Source: 13-2-20CM-66-19 sp963824395
GTDB taxonomy: Bacteria > Pseudomonadota > Gammaproteobacteria > Steroidobacterales > Steroidobacteraceae
Direction of reading: 5' to 3'
Length of the DNA: 64,000 nt
Assembly (NCBI GenBank): GCA_963824395.1
Contig: CAWGPF010000001.1
Location: 2,356,001-2,420,000 of the forward strand
Below, piece by piece: positions 44,874 through 53,644 of the stretch. The notes under the pieces were generated by a model. That model was not told the origin of the DNA, searched no databases, and saw only the letters and a program-made list of their open reading frames with translations. The position numbers were made by a program, and so were the translations under genes. Numbering within the stretch: position 1 is the first letter of the stretch; each line of letters starts with the position of its first letter.

Positions 44874-46124
44874 CTAGATCGGCTGCTCGAGCGAGCGCGC
44901 AAGCGCCGTGAAGAGTTTCGGCCCCCCATCGGTCATGTACCAGCAGTCCTCGAGACGGATGCCGAACTCGCCCGGGATGTAGAGCCCCGGCTCGTCCGAG
45001 AAACACATGCCGGCGCGCAGCGGCGTCGTGTCGTTGCGCACCAGGTACGGTGACTCGTGCCCGTCGAGGCCGATCCCGTGTCCGGTGCGATGCGAAAGAC
45101 CGGGCAGCCCGTAGTCGCGGCTCCAGCCCTGCTGCTCGTAGAACGTGCGCACTGCCTTGTCGATCGCGCCCACCGGGACGCCGGGCGTCGCGGTCTCGAG
45201 CGCAATCTCCTGCCCCCGCTTGACGGTGTTCCACACCTGCCGTTGCCGTGTCGTCGGGTCACCGAATACCCAGCTTCGGGAGATGTCGGACTGGTAGCCG
45301 TGCACGGTGCAGCCGGTGTCGATGAGGATCACCGACCCTTCGCGAACCTGCTGCGGCTTGATGGAGCCATGCGGGAATGCGCTCGCCTCGTTGAGCAGTA
45401 CCAGGGAGAACTCGTGCACGCCGCCGAGCGCCTCGGTGGCTGCGATCATGAGGGCCTGCACGTCGGTCGCCTTCATCCCCGGGCGGATGGCAGCGTGCAC
45501 ATGACGCAGCGCATTGATCGTCACGTCATTGGCAGTCTGCATCAGGGCAAGCTCGGCCGGCGACTTGATGGTCCGGCAGGCGCTCACGAGGTCAGCGCCC
45601 GAGGTGACCTCACGCTCGGCGCCGGCCGCCCGCGTCACGCGGTCGACGATGAAGAAGCGCGTGGTGGGCTCGATGGCAAGGCTCCCCGATGCAGTCTGCG
45701 CACGCAGCGCCCCGGCGAGCAGCTCGAACGGGCTCTCGTCCTCCTTCCAGGGCCGTATGTCGCCTGCGACCTTGAGGGTCTCGCGGATCGAGGGCTCCTC
45801 GAAAAATGGCGTCACGATCACCGGCTGGCCAGAGGCCGGGATGAGCGCTGCGGTGGTGCGCTCCGAGCGCGGCCAGCGGACGCCGGTAAAATACTCGAGG
45901 GCGGAGCCGGCCTCTACCAGCAGCGCCGCCGTCCGGCGCTCCTGCATGAGGGCCTGCAGTTTCTGCAGGCGGTCGGCGTGTTCCTGGGCGCTGATCGGCT
46001 GCGCTGCCGTGGTGAGTGACTGCAGCGCGGCCCGCGAGTTCTTGGCGGCCGACGCAGCCGCGGCGGCGACCGCGGTCGCGACCGCGGATCCCGCGATGAA
46101 GGTACGTCTTGAAACGAGCGTCAT
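44874..46124 (-). CDS. M24-family Xaa-Pro peptidase with Tat signal
   Basis: 416-residue metallopeptidase of the pita-bread fold. Twin-arginine signal MTLVSRRTFIAGSAVATAVA (RR at residues 6-7). Metal ligands in order: Asp in LIDTGCTVHGYQSD (two Asp), His in RTGHGIGLDGHES, Glu in SDEPGLYI and Glu in GIRLEDCWYM. Cleaves N-terminal residues before proline by family analogy. GAGG six bases before the ATG at 46124. Tat export suggests it folds with its metals in the cytoplasm. Forms a same-strand run with the two lipoprotein genes. Confidence 0.92.
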   Translation of the reverse strand: MTLVSRRTFIAGSAVATAVAAAAASAAKNSRAALQSLTTAAQPISAQEHADRLQKLQALMQERRTAALLVEAGSALEYFTGVRWPRSERTTAALIPASGQPVIVTPFFEEPSIRETLKVAGDIRPWKEDESPFELLAGALRAQTASGSLAIEPTTRFFIVDRVTRAAGAEREVTSGADLVSACRTIKSPAELALMQTANDVTINALRHVHAAIRPGMKATDVQALMIAATEALGGVHEFSLVLLNEASAFPHGSIKPQQVREGSVILIDTGCTVHGYQSDISRSWVFGDPTTRQRQVWNTVKRGQEIALETATPGVPVGAIDKAVRTFYEQQGWSRDYGLPGLSHRTGHGIGLDGHESPYLVRNDTTPLRAGMCFSDEPGLYIPGEFGIRLEDCWYMTDGGPKLFTALARSLEQPI

Positions 46125-46210
46125 GGAGAGCCTCGTGCCGGGGGCAGGGTCGTGGTGTGCGTGGCCGCCCACCGACGGCGTGGATCGATCCCTTGGAGTG
46201 GCCGCGCCTG

Positions 46211-46804
46211 CTAGTTAGCGCACTTGCACAGTGCTTCCTTGAAGCTGCCGAGCTGCACGAGATTCAGACTCGCGGTGTCCAGGGCATTGTTCAGCGCCTG
46301 CTGGTAGTTCTCCACGCTGCCAGAGTACCCATAGGCGCCATCGCGCCCCTGGATCGTTTCCGTCCAGCAGCTGTTGCCCGCCGCACTCAGCAGCTGTGCC
46401 TTGAACACCACCTGGGCGTCGTAGCTGGAACGGTGCCAGATGCTCTCCTTGGTATGCACGGTGTCGACGGTGATGGTCAGTTTCGGACCATTGCCGAGCT
46501 GGAAGCCGTTCTGCGTCAGCATGGTCTGCACCCCGTTTTGCACCCACGAGGCGACGTCGCTGCTGGTGGTGACCTCAGCCTTCAGCGGCTTGCTCTCGTG
46601 GACACGCTCACCGAGGGTTTTGTCCACGCGGCCATCCGTCGCCTGGACCTGCGATAGGGCCGAGCAGCTCAGGGTGCCAACCACCATCGCATCCTTGGAA
46701 TTGGGCGTGTATTTCAGTGGCACATTCATCGGGTCGACGCGATCGATCGCGCAGGCCGAGATCAGGAGCGGAGCGGTCAACACCATCAGCATTCCATTTT
46801 TCAT
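46211..46804 (-). CDS. Putative lipoprotein, YajG-like
   Basis: 197-residue predicted lipoprotein. Lipobox LISAC with Cys18. After the Cys the sequence VPLKYTPNSKDAMVVGTLSC and ASWVQNGVQTMLTQNGFQLG recalls the YajG family (assembly of a C-terminal helix and sheet), but the match is weak. Two further Cys close the C-terminus (LCKCAN). Function unknown. No operon partner is certain; the M24 gene begins 87 bp downstream. Confidence 0.75.
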   Translation of the reverse strand: MKNGMLMVLTAPLLISACAIDRVDPMNVPLKYTPNSKDAMVVGTLSCSALSQVQATDGRVDKTLGERVHESKPLKAEVTTSSDVASWVQNGVQTMLTQNGFQLGNGPKLTITVDTVHTKESIWHRSSYDAQVVFKAQLLSAAGNSCWTETIQGRDGAYGYSGSVENYQQALNNALDTASLNLVQLGSFKEALCKCAN

Positions 46805-47112
46805 TTCGGTGTCCGGTTAGGCGGCGGAGGCGATCATAGCGAAATGCTATCGATGCCGGTATCACAGGCTCCCTCCACGAGCTCCACCCGTGCGGTGCGC
46901 AGCCGCCCGCGGTGCTGCCTCACACGCCACTACCTGCGGACGCGTCGGCACGGGCCGCGCCCGGTGGGTGCGCCGATGGCCCCGCGCGCCCCCCGTCATA
47001 GGGGCCGATTGTGTGACGCCCGTCACTCACGCCAGAGCGTGATTACGCCGCGAAAGCCGATTTTGAGATGCCGTAACACATTGAAAAAGGAGAACAGCTT
47101 TAGCTTATTCAG
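46805..47112 (+). other. Divergent promoter region, lipoprotein / histidine kinase
   Basis: About 308 bp. AAGGAG at 47091 is 17-22 bases before the GTG at 47113, unusually far. Contains GTCACTCACGCCAGAGCGTGA near 47022-47041 with a CACGC/GCGTG inverted repeat. No gene found. Confidence 0.4.
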
Positions 47113-48969
47113 GTGAATATCCGCTCCCAAGTCACCGTCCTGATCGCCGGGATCTTTCTGATCCTCGGGCTGGCCGCGATTCTCGTGGGCAAGCTCGTAA
47201 TCATGCCGAGTTTCGCCGAGCTTGAGCGCGCGGATGCCTTCACGGCGATGCGCCGCATCGAGCGCTCACTCGATCAGACTATCGAGCAGGTTGCGGTCGC
47301 GAGTGTTGACTGGGGTAACTGGGCCGACACGTATCGGTTTGTCGTTGACCGCAACCCCGAGTTCGTCAGCGCCAATATTACGGGGGTCGCTCTCAAGCAG
47401 CTCGACGTTAACGCGCTCCTGATCGTGGATAGCGCAGGCCACATCATCCTTGCGAAGGATGATGATCTGAAGAGCGAGCGACCGCTCGGGCTCGATCTGG
47501 TTAGCCGGACCGAGCTGCCCGAGGATTTTCCGTGGCGTGCGAATCTCAAGGACGGCCGTGCGGCACGGGGGCTGCTCAACACCAACCGCGGCGTGCTCCT
47601 GCTGGCGGCCGCCCCGATACTCGACGGCAACGGTGGCGGTCCGGCGCGGGGCATGGTCCTGATGGGGCGTCTGCTCACAAATGATGTGGTCGCCGGCATC
47701 GCAGCCCGCGCGCAGGCCGACCTCGCGATGTTATCGCCGCAGGCGGCTCCCGCCGCGGAGAAGCTCGAGGAAACCGACACGGTGACGCGGGTGTTCCGCC
47801 CATTTCGCGACATTTACGAGCGACCGGTCATGGCGCTGCGCGTCGACGTGCCACGCGAGGTGACATTACGCGGCAAGGCGGCGGTTAAAGTCGCGGCCTG
47901 GTGCCTGCTGGCCGCGGTGGTGGTGGTCCTGGCCCTGCTGGTTGTCGTGCTGAACCGCGTCATCCTCGATCCGCTCGGTGCGATCACGCAGCACGCGGTG
48001 GCGATAGGCGAGGGAGGAGATGCGTCGTCACTCGACCTGAAGCGGGACGACGAAATGGGAGTGCTGGCGCACGAGTTTGACCGCATGGTGCAGCGAGTTG
48101 CCGAGTCGCGCATGCAGCTGGTGGATCAGTCCTTCCAGGCCGGCTTCGCGGAACTCGCCAAGGGCGTGCTGCACAATCTCGGTAATGCCATGACGCCGAT
48201 CGGCGTGCGGCTTGCGAACCTTGGCGAGCGATTACGCCAGGCGCCGGCCGAGGATGCCGAACAGGCCGCCACCGAGCTGCACGGCGGCCAGTGCGACGCT
48301 GCACGCAAGGCAGACCTGGAGGAATTCCTGCGGCTTGCCTGCAAGGAATTGGCCGTCACCGTACGTGCCGCCCAGGAAGACGTCGCGGTGATGACCCGGC
48401 AGACGACGGTGGTGCAGACCACGCTCGCCGAGCAGATGCGTTCGGCGCGCAACGAGCATGTCATCGAACCGGTGCGCCTGACCGAGCTCGTGGCACAGTC
48501 GCTGGAGATCGTTCCGGATGCCTGCCGCCAGCGCCTCACCATCGATACTGACGAGACACTGCGCCGCCTCGGGGTCGTGCGCGTTGCGCGCACCGTGCTG
48601 CGGCTCATCCTGCAGAACCTGATCATCAACGCCGCGGACGCGGTGCGCGATGCCGGCCGCGAAAAAGGTGTGCTGCGGGTGAGCGCGGAGATCGTACGCG
48701 AGCGCGACGAGCAGCAGCTGCACCTGCAGTGCCGCGATGACGGCGTCGGCATCGCGCCCCAGAATCTCGAGCGTGTGTTCGAGAAGGGGTTTTCCACCAA
48801 GTCTCCGGAGACCAACCACGGTATCGGTCTGCACTGGTGCGCCAACGCCATCAGTGCTCTCGGCGGCCGCATCTGGGCCGCGAGCGACGGTCCCGGCCGC
48901 GGCGCCTCGATGCACCTCCTGGTGCCACTAACCACGCGTGAACCGGCCTCCGCAGCCGGAGCCCTCTGA
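47113..48969 (+). CDS. Sensor histidine kinase with periplasmic CHASE4 and HAMP domains
   Basis: 618-residue membrane kinase. TM1 about 8-28, periplasmic CHASE4-like domain (WGNWADTYRFVVDRNPEFVSANIT), TM2 about 258-280 (VAAWCLLAAVVVVLALLVVV), HAMP, then a kinase core with H354 in GVLHNLGNAMTP, N-box NLIINAADAV, G boxes DDGVGIAP and NHGIGLHWCANAISALGG. The HNLGN phospho-acceptor box differs from the usual H-E-[LI]-[RK]-x-P. GTG start right after an in-frame TAG. Nine bases after its stop, the REC-GGDEF-EAL gene begins, so it probably phosphorylates that protein. Confidence 0.9.
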   Translation: MNIRSQVTVLIAGIFLILGLAAILVGKLVIMPSFAELERADAFTAMRRIERSLDQTIEQVAVASVDWGNWADTYRFVVDRNPEFVSANITGVALKQLDVNALLIVDSAGHIILAKDDDLKSERPLGLDLVSRTELPEDFPWRANLKDGRAARGLLNTNRGVLLLAAAPILDGNGGGPARGMVLMGRLLTNDVVAGIAARAQADLAMLSPQAAPAAEKLEETDTVTRVFRPFRDIYERPVMALRVDVPREVTLRGKAAVKVAAWCLLAAVVVVLALLVVVLNRVILDPLGAITQHAVAIGEGGDASSLDLKRDDEMGVLAHEFDRMVQRVAESRMQLVDQSFQAGFAELAKGVLHNLGNAMTPIGVRLANLGERLRQAPAEDAEQAATELHGGQCDAARKADLEEFLRLACKELAVTVRAAQEDVAVMTRQTTVVQTTLAEQMRSARNEHVIEPVRLTELVAQSLEIVPDACRQRLTIDTDETLRRLGVVRVARTVLRLILQNLIINAADAVRDAGREKGVLRVSAEIVRERDEQQLHLQCRDDGVGIAPQNLERVFEKGFSTKSPETNHGIGLHWCANAISALGGRIWAASDGPGRGASMHLLVPLTTREPASAAGAL

Positions 48970-48977
48970 GGTCTGCC

Positions 48978-50891
48978 ATGTCTGATTCAAGCTCAACCCC
49001 CATACGGGTCCTGGTCGTCGATGACGAGGCCGAGGTCCGGGATGCCTACCGGCAGATCCTGCTCGAGAACGAAGTCACCCAGGAAATGGTGGGCTTTCGC
49101 GAGCTGCGCAGCCGCCTGTTCAACCGCAAGAACCCATCCGATACGGCGCGGCAGCGCTCGCCGGCGCGCGCGGCGGGCTTTGAGCCGGTGTTCTGCGACG
49201 GTGCCAATGCTGCCGTCGCCGTCGTCAAGGAGAGCCTGGCCCGCAACCAGCCCTTCGCTGTGGTGTTCCTCGACATGCGCATGCCGCCCGGCCCGGATGG
49301 CGTGTGGGCGGCCACGCAGATCCGCGAGCTCGATCCGGCGGTGGAGATCGTGATCTGCACGGCGTACTCGGACGTCGATCCGTGCGAAATCGGCGGCCTG
49401 GCGCCGCCGGAGGACAAGCTGTCCTACCTGCAGAAGCCCTTCCATCCGCACGAGATCCGGCAGCTGACGATCGCGCTCAGCAGCAAATGGCGTGCCGAGC
49501 GGCGCATCGTGAAGCTCGCTTACTTCGACACGCTGACGGGTCTGCCGAATCGCGAGCAGTCGCAGCGCCGCCTGGTGAGCGCTCTGCAGGCGGCGAAGGA
49601 TAATCAGCGCACGCTCGCGGTGCTGTATCTGGATCTGGACAATTTCAAGCGCGTTAATGACACCCTGGGTCACGCCGTCGGCGATGAGCTGCTGTGCGTG
49701 GTTGCCGAGCGCCTGCGCAACTCGCTGCGCTACGGCGGCGAGGGGGCGCCGGCGGGTACCGCCGACAGTGCCCGGCCCGGGGACCTTGCACGCCTCGGCG
49801 GCGATGAGTTTCTGGTGCTGCTGCCGAATCTGCGCAGTGCCAATGACGCCGGTGCCGTGGCCGAACGGCTGATCATGGCGCTGCGCGAGCCGGTGCAGCT
49901 CGCGATGAACTCGCTGGTCGTCACCCCAAGCGTTGGCATCGCGGTCTACCCGCGCGACGGCGCCGACGCCGAGACGCTGCTGCGCAATGCGGATCTTGCG
50001 ATGTATTTCGCCAAGCGACGCAGCCCTGGCACGCACGCGTTCTTTGACGTCGCCATGAACGCCACCGCCCTGCACCGCTTCACGATCGAAGAGCAGCTGC
50101 GCGGTGCGCTCGAGCGCAACGAATTCTCGCTCCAGTACCAGCCGCAGTTCGATGTGCGCACCGGCACAGTATCGGGAATCGAGGCGCTGCTGCGCTGGAA
50201 CAGCGCCGAGCTCGGTGCGGTGAGTCCGCTTGAATTCATCCCGGTAGCCGAGGAGACCGGGCTCATCCACTCCATCGGCAAGTGGGTGCTGCTCAACGCC
50301 TGCCGCCAGGCGCGCGCCTGGCGCGATGAGGGGCTGCCGTTCCAGCGCATGGCGGTCAACGTGTCCGGACGGCAGTTTGCCCTGGCGGAATACCCTGCGG
50401 AGGTGGCTGCGATACTCGAGGAGACCAGGCTTGAGCCCTCGGCGCTGGAGCTTGAGATCACCGAGTCCGTCGTTATGGCGGACGAGGTGTGGGCGCAGAA
50501 AGCGATCAACGAGCTCAAGCAGCTCGGGATCTCGCTGGCGATCGATGACTTCGGCACCGGCTACTCGAGCTTCGGGCGCCTGCGTCACTTCTCGGTGGAT
50601 CGACTGAAGATCGACCGCTCCTTCGTCAGCAGCGTCACTGAGTGCAACGACGATCGCGCCATCGCTGCGGCCATCATCGCCATGTCACGCTCGCTGCGCA
50701 TCAACGTGACCGCCGAGGGCGTGGAGAACTTCCCGCAGCTAGCGTTCCTGCAGGAACAGGACTGCCAGGACGCGCAGGGGTTCCTCCTCAGCCGCCCGCT
50801 GGCACCGGAGGCGGCGCGCGAGCTGCTGCGTCGCGTGAACGAGGCGAGCGACGAGTCGCGCACCCAGCGACTCAAGGTCATTATCGGCTGA
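48978..50891 (+). CDS. Response regulator with GGDEF and EAL domains
   Basis: 637-residue c-di-GMP turnover protein. REC domain with VLVVDDE at 11-17, phospho-Asp D99 in VVFLDMRMP, Thr in ICTAYS and Lys in YLQKPF; about 40 extra residues separate the first strand from D99. GGDEF at 274-278 (RLGGDEFLVLL), then EAL at 402-404 with NVSGRQF, ELEITESV, DDFGTGYSS and KIDRSFV. Both output domains look catalytically intact, so the protein may make or degrade c-di-GMP depending on phosphorylation. An RxxD at 266-269 lies four residues before GGDEF, one fewer than in canonical inhibitory sites. Partner of the adjacent kinase. Confidence 0.93.
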   Translation: MSDSSSTPIRVLVVDDEAEVRDAYRQILLENEVTQEMVGFRELRSRLFNRKNPSDTARQRSPARAAGFEPVFCDGANAAVAVVKESLARNQPFAVVFLDMRMPPGPDGVWAATQIRELDPAVEIVICTAYSDVDPCEIGGLAPPEDKLSYLQKPFHPHEIRQLTIALSSKWRAERRIVKLAYFDTLTGLPNREQSQRRLVSALQAAKDNQRTLAVLYLDLDNFKRVNDTLGHAVGDELLCVVAERLRNSLRYGGEGAPAGTADSARPGDLARLGGDEFLVLLPNLRSANDAGAVAERLIMALREPVQLAMNSLVVTPSVGIAVYPRDGADAETLLRNADLAMYFAKRRSPGTHAFFDVAMNATALHRFTIEEQLRGALERNEFSLQYQPQFDVRTGTVSGIEALLRWNSAELGAVSPLEFIPVAEETGLIHSIGKWVLLNACRQARAWRDEGLPFQRMAVNVSGRQFALAEYPAEVAAILEETRLEPSALELEITESVVMADEVWAQKAINELKQLGISLAIDDFGTGYSSFGRLRHFSVDRLKIDRSFVSSVTECNDDRAIAAAIIAMSRSLRINVTAEGVENFPQLAFLQEQDCQDAQGFLLSRPLAPEAARELLRRVNEASDESRTQRLKVIIG

Positions 50892-50994
50892 CACGTCCGG
50901 CGGCCGGGCCGCCGGGGCAGGTCATTGCCGACTTGCCGCGCGCCGTTTGCGCGTAGAATCGCCCGGGATTTCCTTGCTCAGCTGCCCCGGGTTA

Positions 50995-52260
50995 ATGAAG
51001 ACCGCGCTCGCCGATTTCATCAAGGACACGCCGGCGGGGCAGGAGGCCGATGCCATCCTGCGCAGCTGCGTGCACTGCGGCTTCTGCCTGGCGAGCTGTC
51101 CGACGTATCAGCTGCTGGGTGACGAGCTCGACAGTCCGCGCGGCCGCATCTATCTCATGAAGCAGCTCCTGGAGGGCGCCCCCGTCAGCCAGAGCACGCA
51201 GCTGCATCTGGATCGCTGCCTCGGGTGCCGCGCCTGCGAGAGCGCCTGTCCGTCCGGGGTGAAGTACGGACGGCTCCTCGACATCGGCCGAGCGCACACC
51301 GAGGAGCGCGTGACGCGCCCGCCGGGGCCGGCCGCCAAGCGCTTCCTGCTGGGGAAGATCGTGCCTTACCCCAAGCGTGCAGCCCTGCTGCTGAAGGTTG
51401 CACACCTCGCCCGTGGGCTCCTGCCGCGTAGTCTGCGCGCGCAGCTGCCTGAGCTGCCGCCGCGGCTGTCGGCCGCCGTGCGCGCGTGGCCCGTGCCCCG
51501 GCACGCGCGCCGGATACTGCTCCTGGAAGGCTGCGTGCAGCCGGCGCTGGCACCCGCCATCAACCCTGCCGCCGCCCGCGTCCTCGACCAGGTCGGGATC
51601 TCGGCGGTGCCCGTGTCAGCCGCCGGGTGCTGCGGGGCCGTGAGCCAGCACCTGGGCGCCGAGACAGACGCGCACGCACAGCTCAGGCGCAACGTCGATG
51701 CCCTGTGGCCGGGCATCGAGGCCGGCGCCGAGGCGGTGCTCATGACTTCCAGCGCCTGCAGCGCCATGTTGACCGATTACGGGCGCCTGCTCGCGGCCGA
51801 CCCGCAGTACGCCCCGCGCGCGGCCCGCGTCAGTGAATTGGCCCGCGATGTCAGTCAGCTGCTCGCGTCCGAGAGCGCCGCGCTCAAGGGCGCGCTGCTG
51901 CACACGCGCGCCAAGCAGGGCGCTCATCCGGCCATCCGGGTGGCCTTTCAGGCGCCCTGCAGCCTGCAGCATGCGCTGCAGGCCTCCGGGGTGGTGGAGC
52001 CGCTGCTGCTCGCCGCCGGCTTCATACTGACCGCGGTCGATGACGGCCAGCGCTGCTGCGGGTCGGCGGGCACCTATTCCATCCTGCAGCCGCAGCTCTC
52101 GCAGCGGCTGCTCGCCTCGAAACTCGAAGCGCTCGGGCGCGGTGCACCCGAGGTGATCGCGACTGCGAACATCGGCTGCCTGCATCACCTGCGCGGCGCC
52201 ACGTCGACGCCGTTGCGCCACTGGGTCGAACTCCTGGACGAAAGACTCCGCGGTGGCTGA
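50995..52260 (+). CDS. glcF: Glycolate oxidase iron-sulfur subunit
   Basis: 421-residue GlcF. Two 4Fe-4S motifs, CVHCGFCLASCP and CLGCRACESACP, in the first 85 residues; then CCG cysteine-rich domains AAGCCGAVSQHLG and DDGQRCCGSAGTYS. In E. coli GlcF works with GlcD and GlcE to oxidise glycolate. Here neither glcD nor glcE is adjacent, so the partners must be elsewhere in the genome. Start ATG at 50995. Its stop overlaps the following permease start by 8 bp. Confidence 0.93.
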   Translation: MKTALADFIKDTPAGQEADAILRSCVHCGFCLASCPTYQLLGDELDSPRGRIYLMKQLLEGAPVSQSTQLHLDRCLGCRACESACPSGVKYGRLLDIGRAHTEERVTRPPGPAAKRFLLGKIVPYPKRAALLLKVAHLARGLLPRSLRAQLPELPPRLSAAVRAWPVPRHARRILLLEGCVQPALAPAINPAAARVLDQVGISAVPVSAAGCCGAVSQHLGAETDAHAQLRRNVDALWPGIEAGAEAVLMTSSACSAMLTDYGRLLAADPQYAPRAARVSELARDVSQLLASESAALKGALLHTRAKQGAHPAIRVAFQAPCSLQHALQASGVVEPLLLAAGFILTAVDDGQRCCGSAGTYSILQPQLSQRLLASKLEALGRGAPEVIATANIGCLHHLRGATSTPLRHWVELLDERLRGG

Positions 52261-53590
52261 CGCCTGGGGCGAACGCATGCCGCGCTCGGTCGGCCTGCTG
52301 CAGACGGTGGCGATTTCCGTCGGTGTCACGATCGGCAGCGGTATTTTCCGTGTCCCGGCGACCGTCGCCGGGCAGCTGGGCTCCCCGGGCCCCATCATCC
52401 TTTGCTGGGTCCTGGGCGGCGTCGTTGCTCTGTGCGGCGCGCTGTCGATCGCTGAACTCGCCGGCGCCCTGCCGCGCTCGGGCGGGGTGTTCGCGTACCT
52501 GCTCGAGGCGTACGGGCCGCTGCCCGCGTTCCTGTTCGGCTGGACCGAGCTCGTCGTGATCCGCGCCGCAGCCCTCGGCGCGACCTCCACGATCTTCGCC
52601 GAGTACCTGGGGTACTTCTGGCCGCTGAGCGCAGCGCAGGTGCGCCATGTTGCGGCCGGAGCGATCGCCGCCATCGGGGCGATCAATTACCTCGGCGTGC
52701 AGCGCGCAGCGGTGCTACAAAGCGCGGCCACGGCGCTCAAGTACGCAGCGCTGCTGGCGCTGGGCGTACTGGCCTTCACGGCGCGCGGCGGCAGCATGGC
52801 CCACATCATCGGCGCGCCCTGGGCCAGCGGGCTTTCGGTGTCACTCCTGGCCACCGCCCTGATACCGGTGCTATGGACCTACGATGGCTGGGCGGATCCG
52901 GCCAGCGTGGCGGGTGAGATCCGCGACCCGCAGCGCAATCTGCCGCGCGCGCTGATCGCAGGTGCGCTGTGCGTGATGCTGGTGTATCTCCTGGTGAACG
53001 TCGGGTTCCTGTATGCGCTCGCGCCCTCGCAGATGGCCGGCTCGCGCCTGATTGCGGCGACGGTCGCAGAGCGGGTGCCCCTCCTTGGCGCCGCCGGCGC
53101 CGGCGTGATCGCCGCCGCGGTGGTACTGGCAGCCTTCAGCGGCCTGAACGGTTCGATGCTGACGGGCTCGCGCATCTTCTTCGCGATGGCCGATCGCGGC
53201 CTGTTCTTCCGGATGGCGGCGCGCGTCTCGCCGCGCTTCCACAGCCCCTCCGTCGCCATCGCGCTCGCCACCGTGCTCGGCATCGGGTACGTGCTGGAGA
53301 ACGACTTTGCGCAGCTGGCCGACAAGTTCGTGCTCGGCATCTGGCCGTTCTATGCGCTCGGGGTCGGCGCGGTCTTCGTCCTGCGCCGCACTCAGCCCAA
53401 GCTGCCGCGGCCCTACCGGGTGTGGGGCTATCCGCTCGTGCCGCTGGTGTTTCTCTTGGCATCGGTGCTGATGGTGGGCAATGCCCTCATCACCGACCCG
53501 CGCAACACCGGCATCACCTTCCTCATCATCCTGGCGGGCATCCCCGTATACGCGGTGCGCGCGCGCTTGCAGCGTGCGCGGGCGGCATAG
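52253..53590 (+). CDS. APC-family amino acid permease
   Basis: 445-residue inner-membrane transporter with about 12 segments. TM1 SVGVTIGSGIFRVPATVAG is the G-S-G-I-F motif of LAT/APA amino acid exchangers. Conserved YDGWADPASVAGEIRDPQRNLPRAL loop. GTG at 52253 overlaps glcF; an internal ATG at 52277 is possible. Substrate unknown. Confidence 0.9.
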   Translation: MADAWGERMPRSVGLLQTVAISVGVTIGSGIFRVPATVAGQLGSPGPIILCWVLGGVVALCGALSIAELAGALPRSGGVFAYLLEAYGPLPAFLFGWTELVVIRAAALGATSTIFAEYLGYFWPLSAAQVRHVAAGAIAAIGAINYLGVQRAAVLQSAATALKYAALLALGVLAFTARGGSMAHIIGAPWASGLSVSLLATALIPVLWTYDGWADPASVAGEIRDPQRNLPRALIAGALCVMLVYLLVNVGFLYALAPSQMAGSRLIAATVAERVPLLGAAGAGVIAAAVVLAAFSGLNGSMLTGSRIFFAMADRGLFFRMAARVSPRFHSPSVAIALATVLGIGYVLENDFAQLADKFVLGIWPFYALGVGAVFVLRRTQPKLPRPYRVWGYPLVPLVFLLASVLMVGNALITDPRNTGITFLIILAGIPVYAVRARLQRARAA

Positions 53591-53644
53591 GCCGCAACGC
53601 CGCGCCGCTTCGTATTAAGATAGTCGCTTCCCCGGCAAGGCGGC

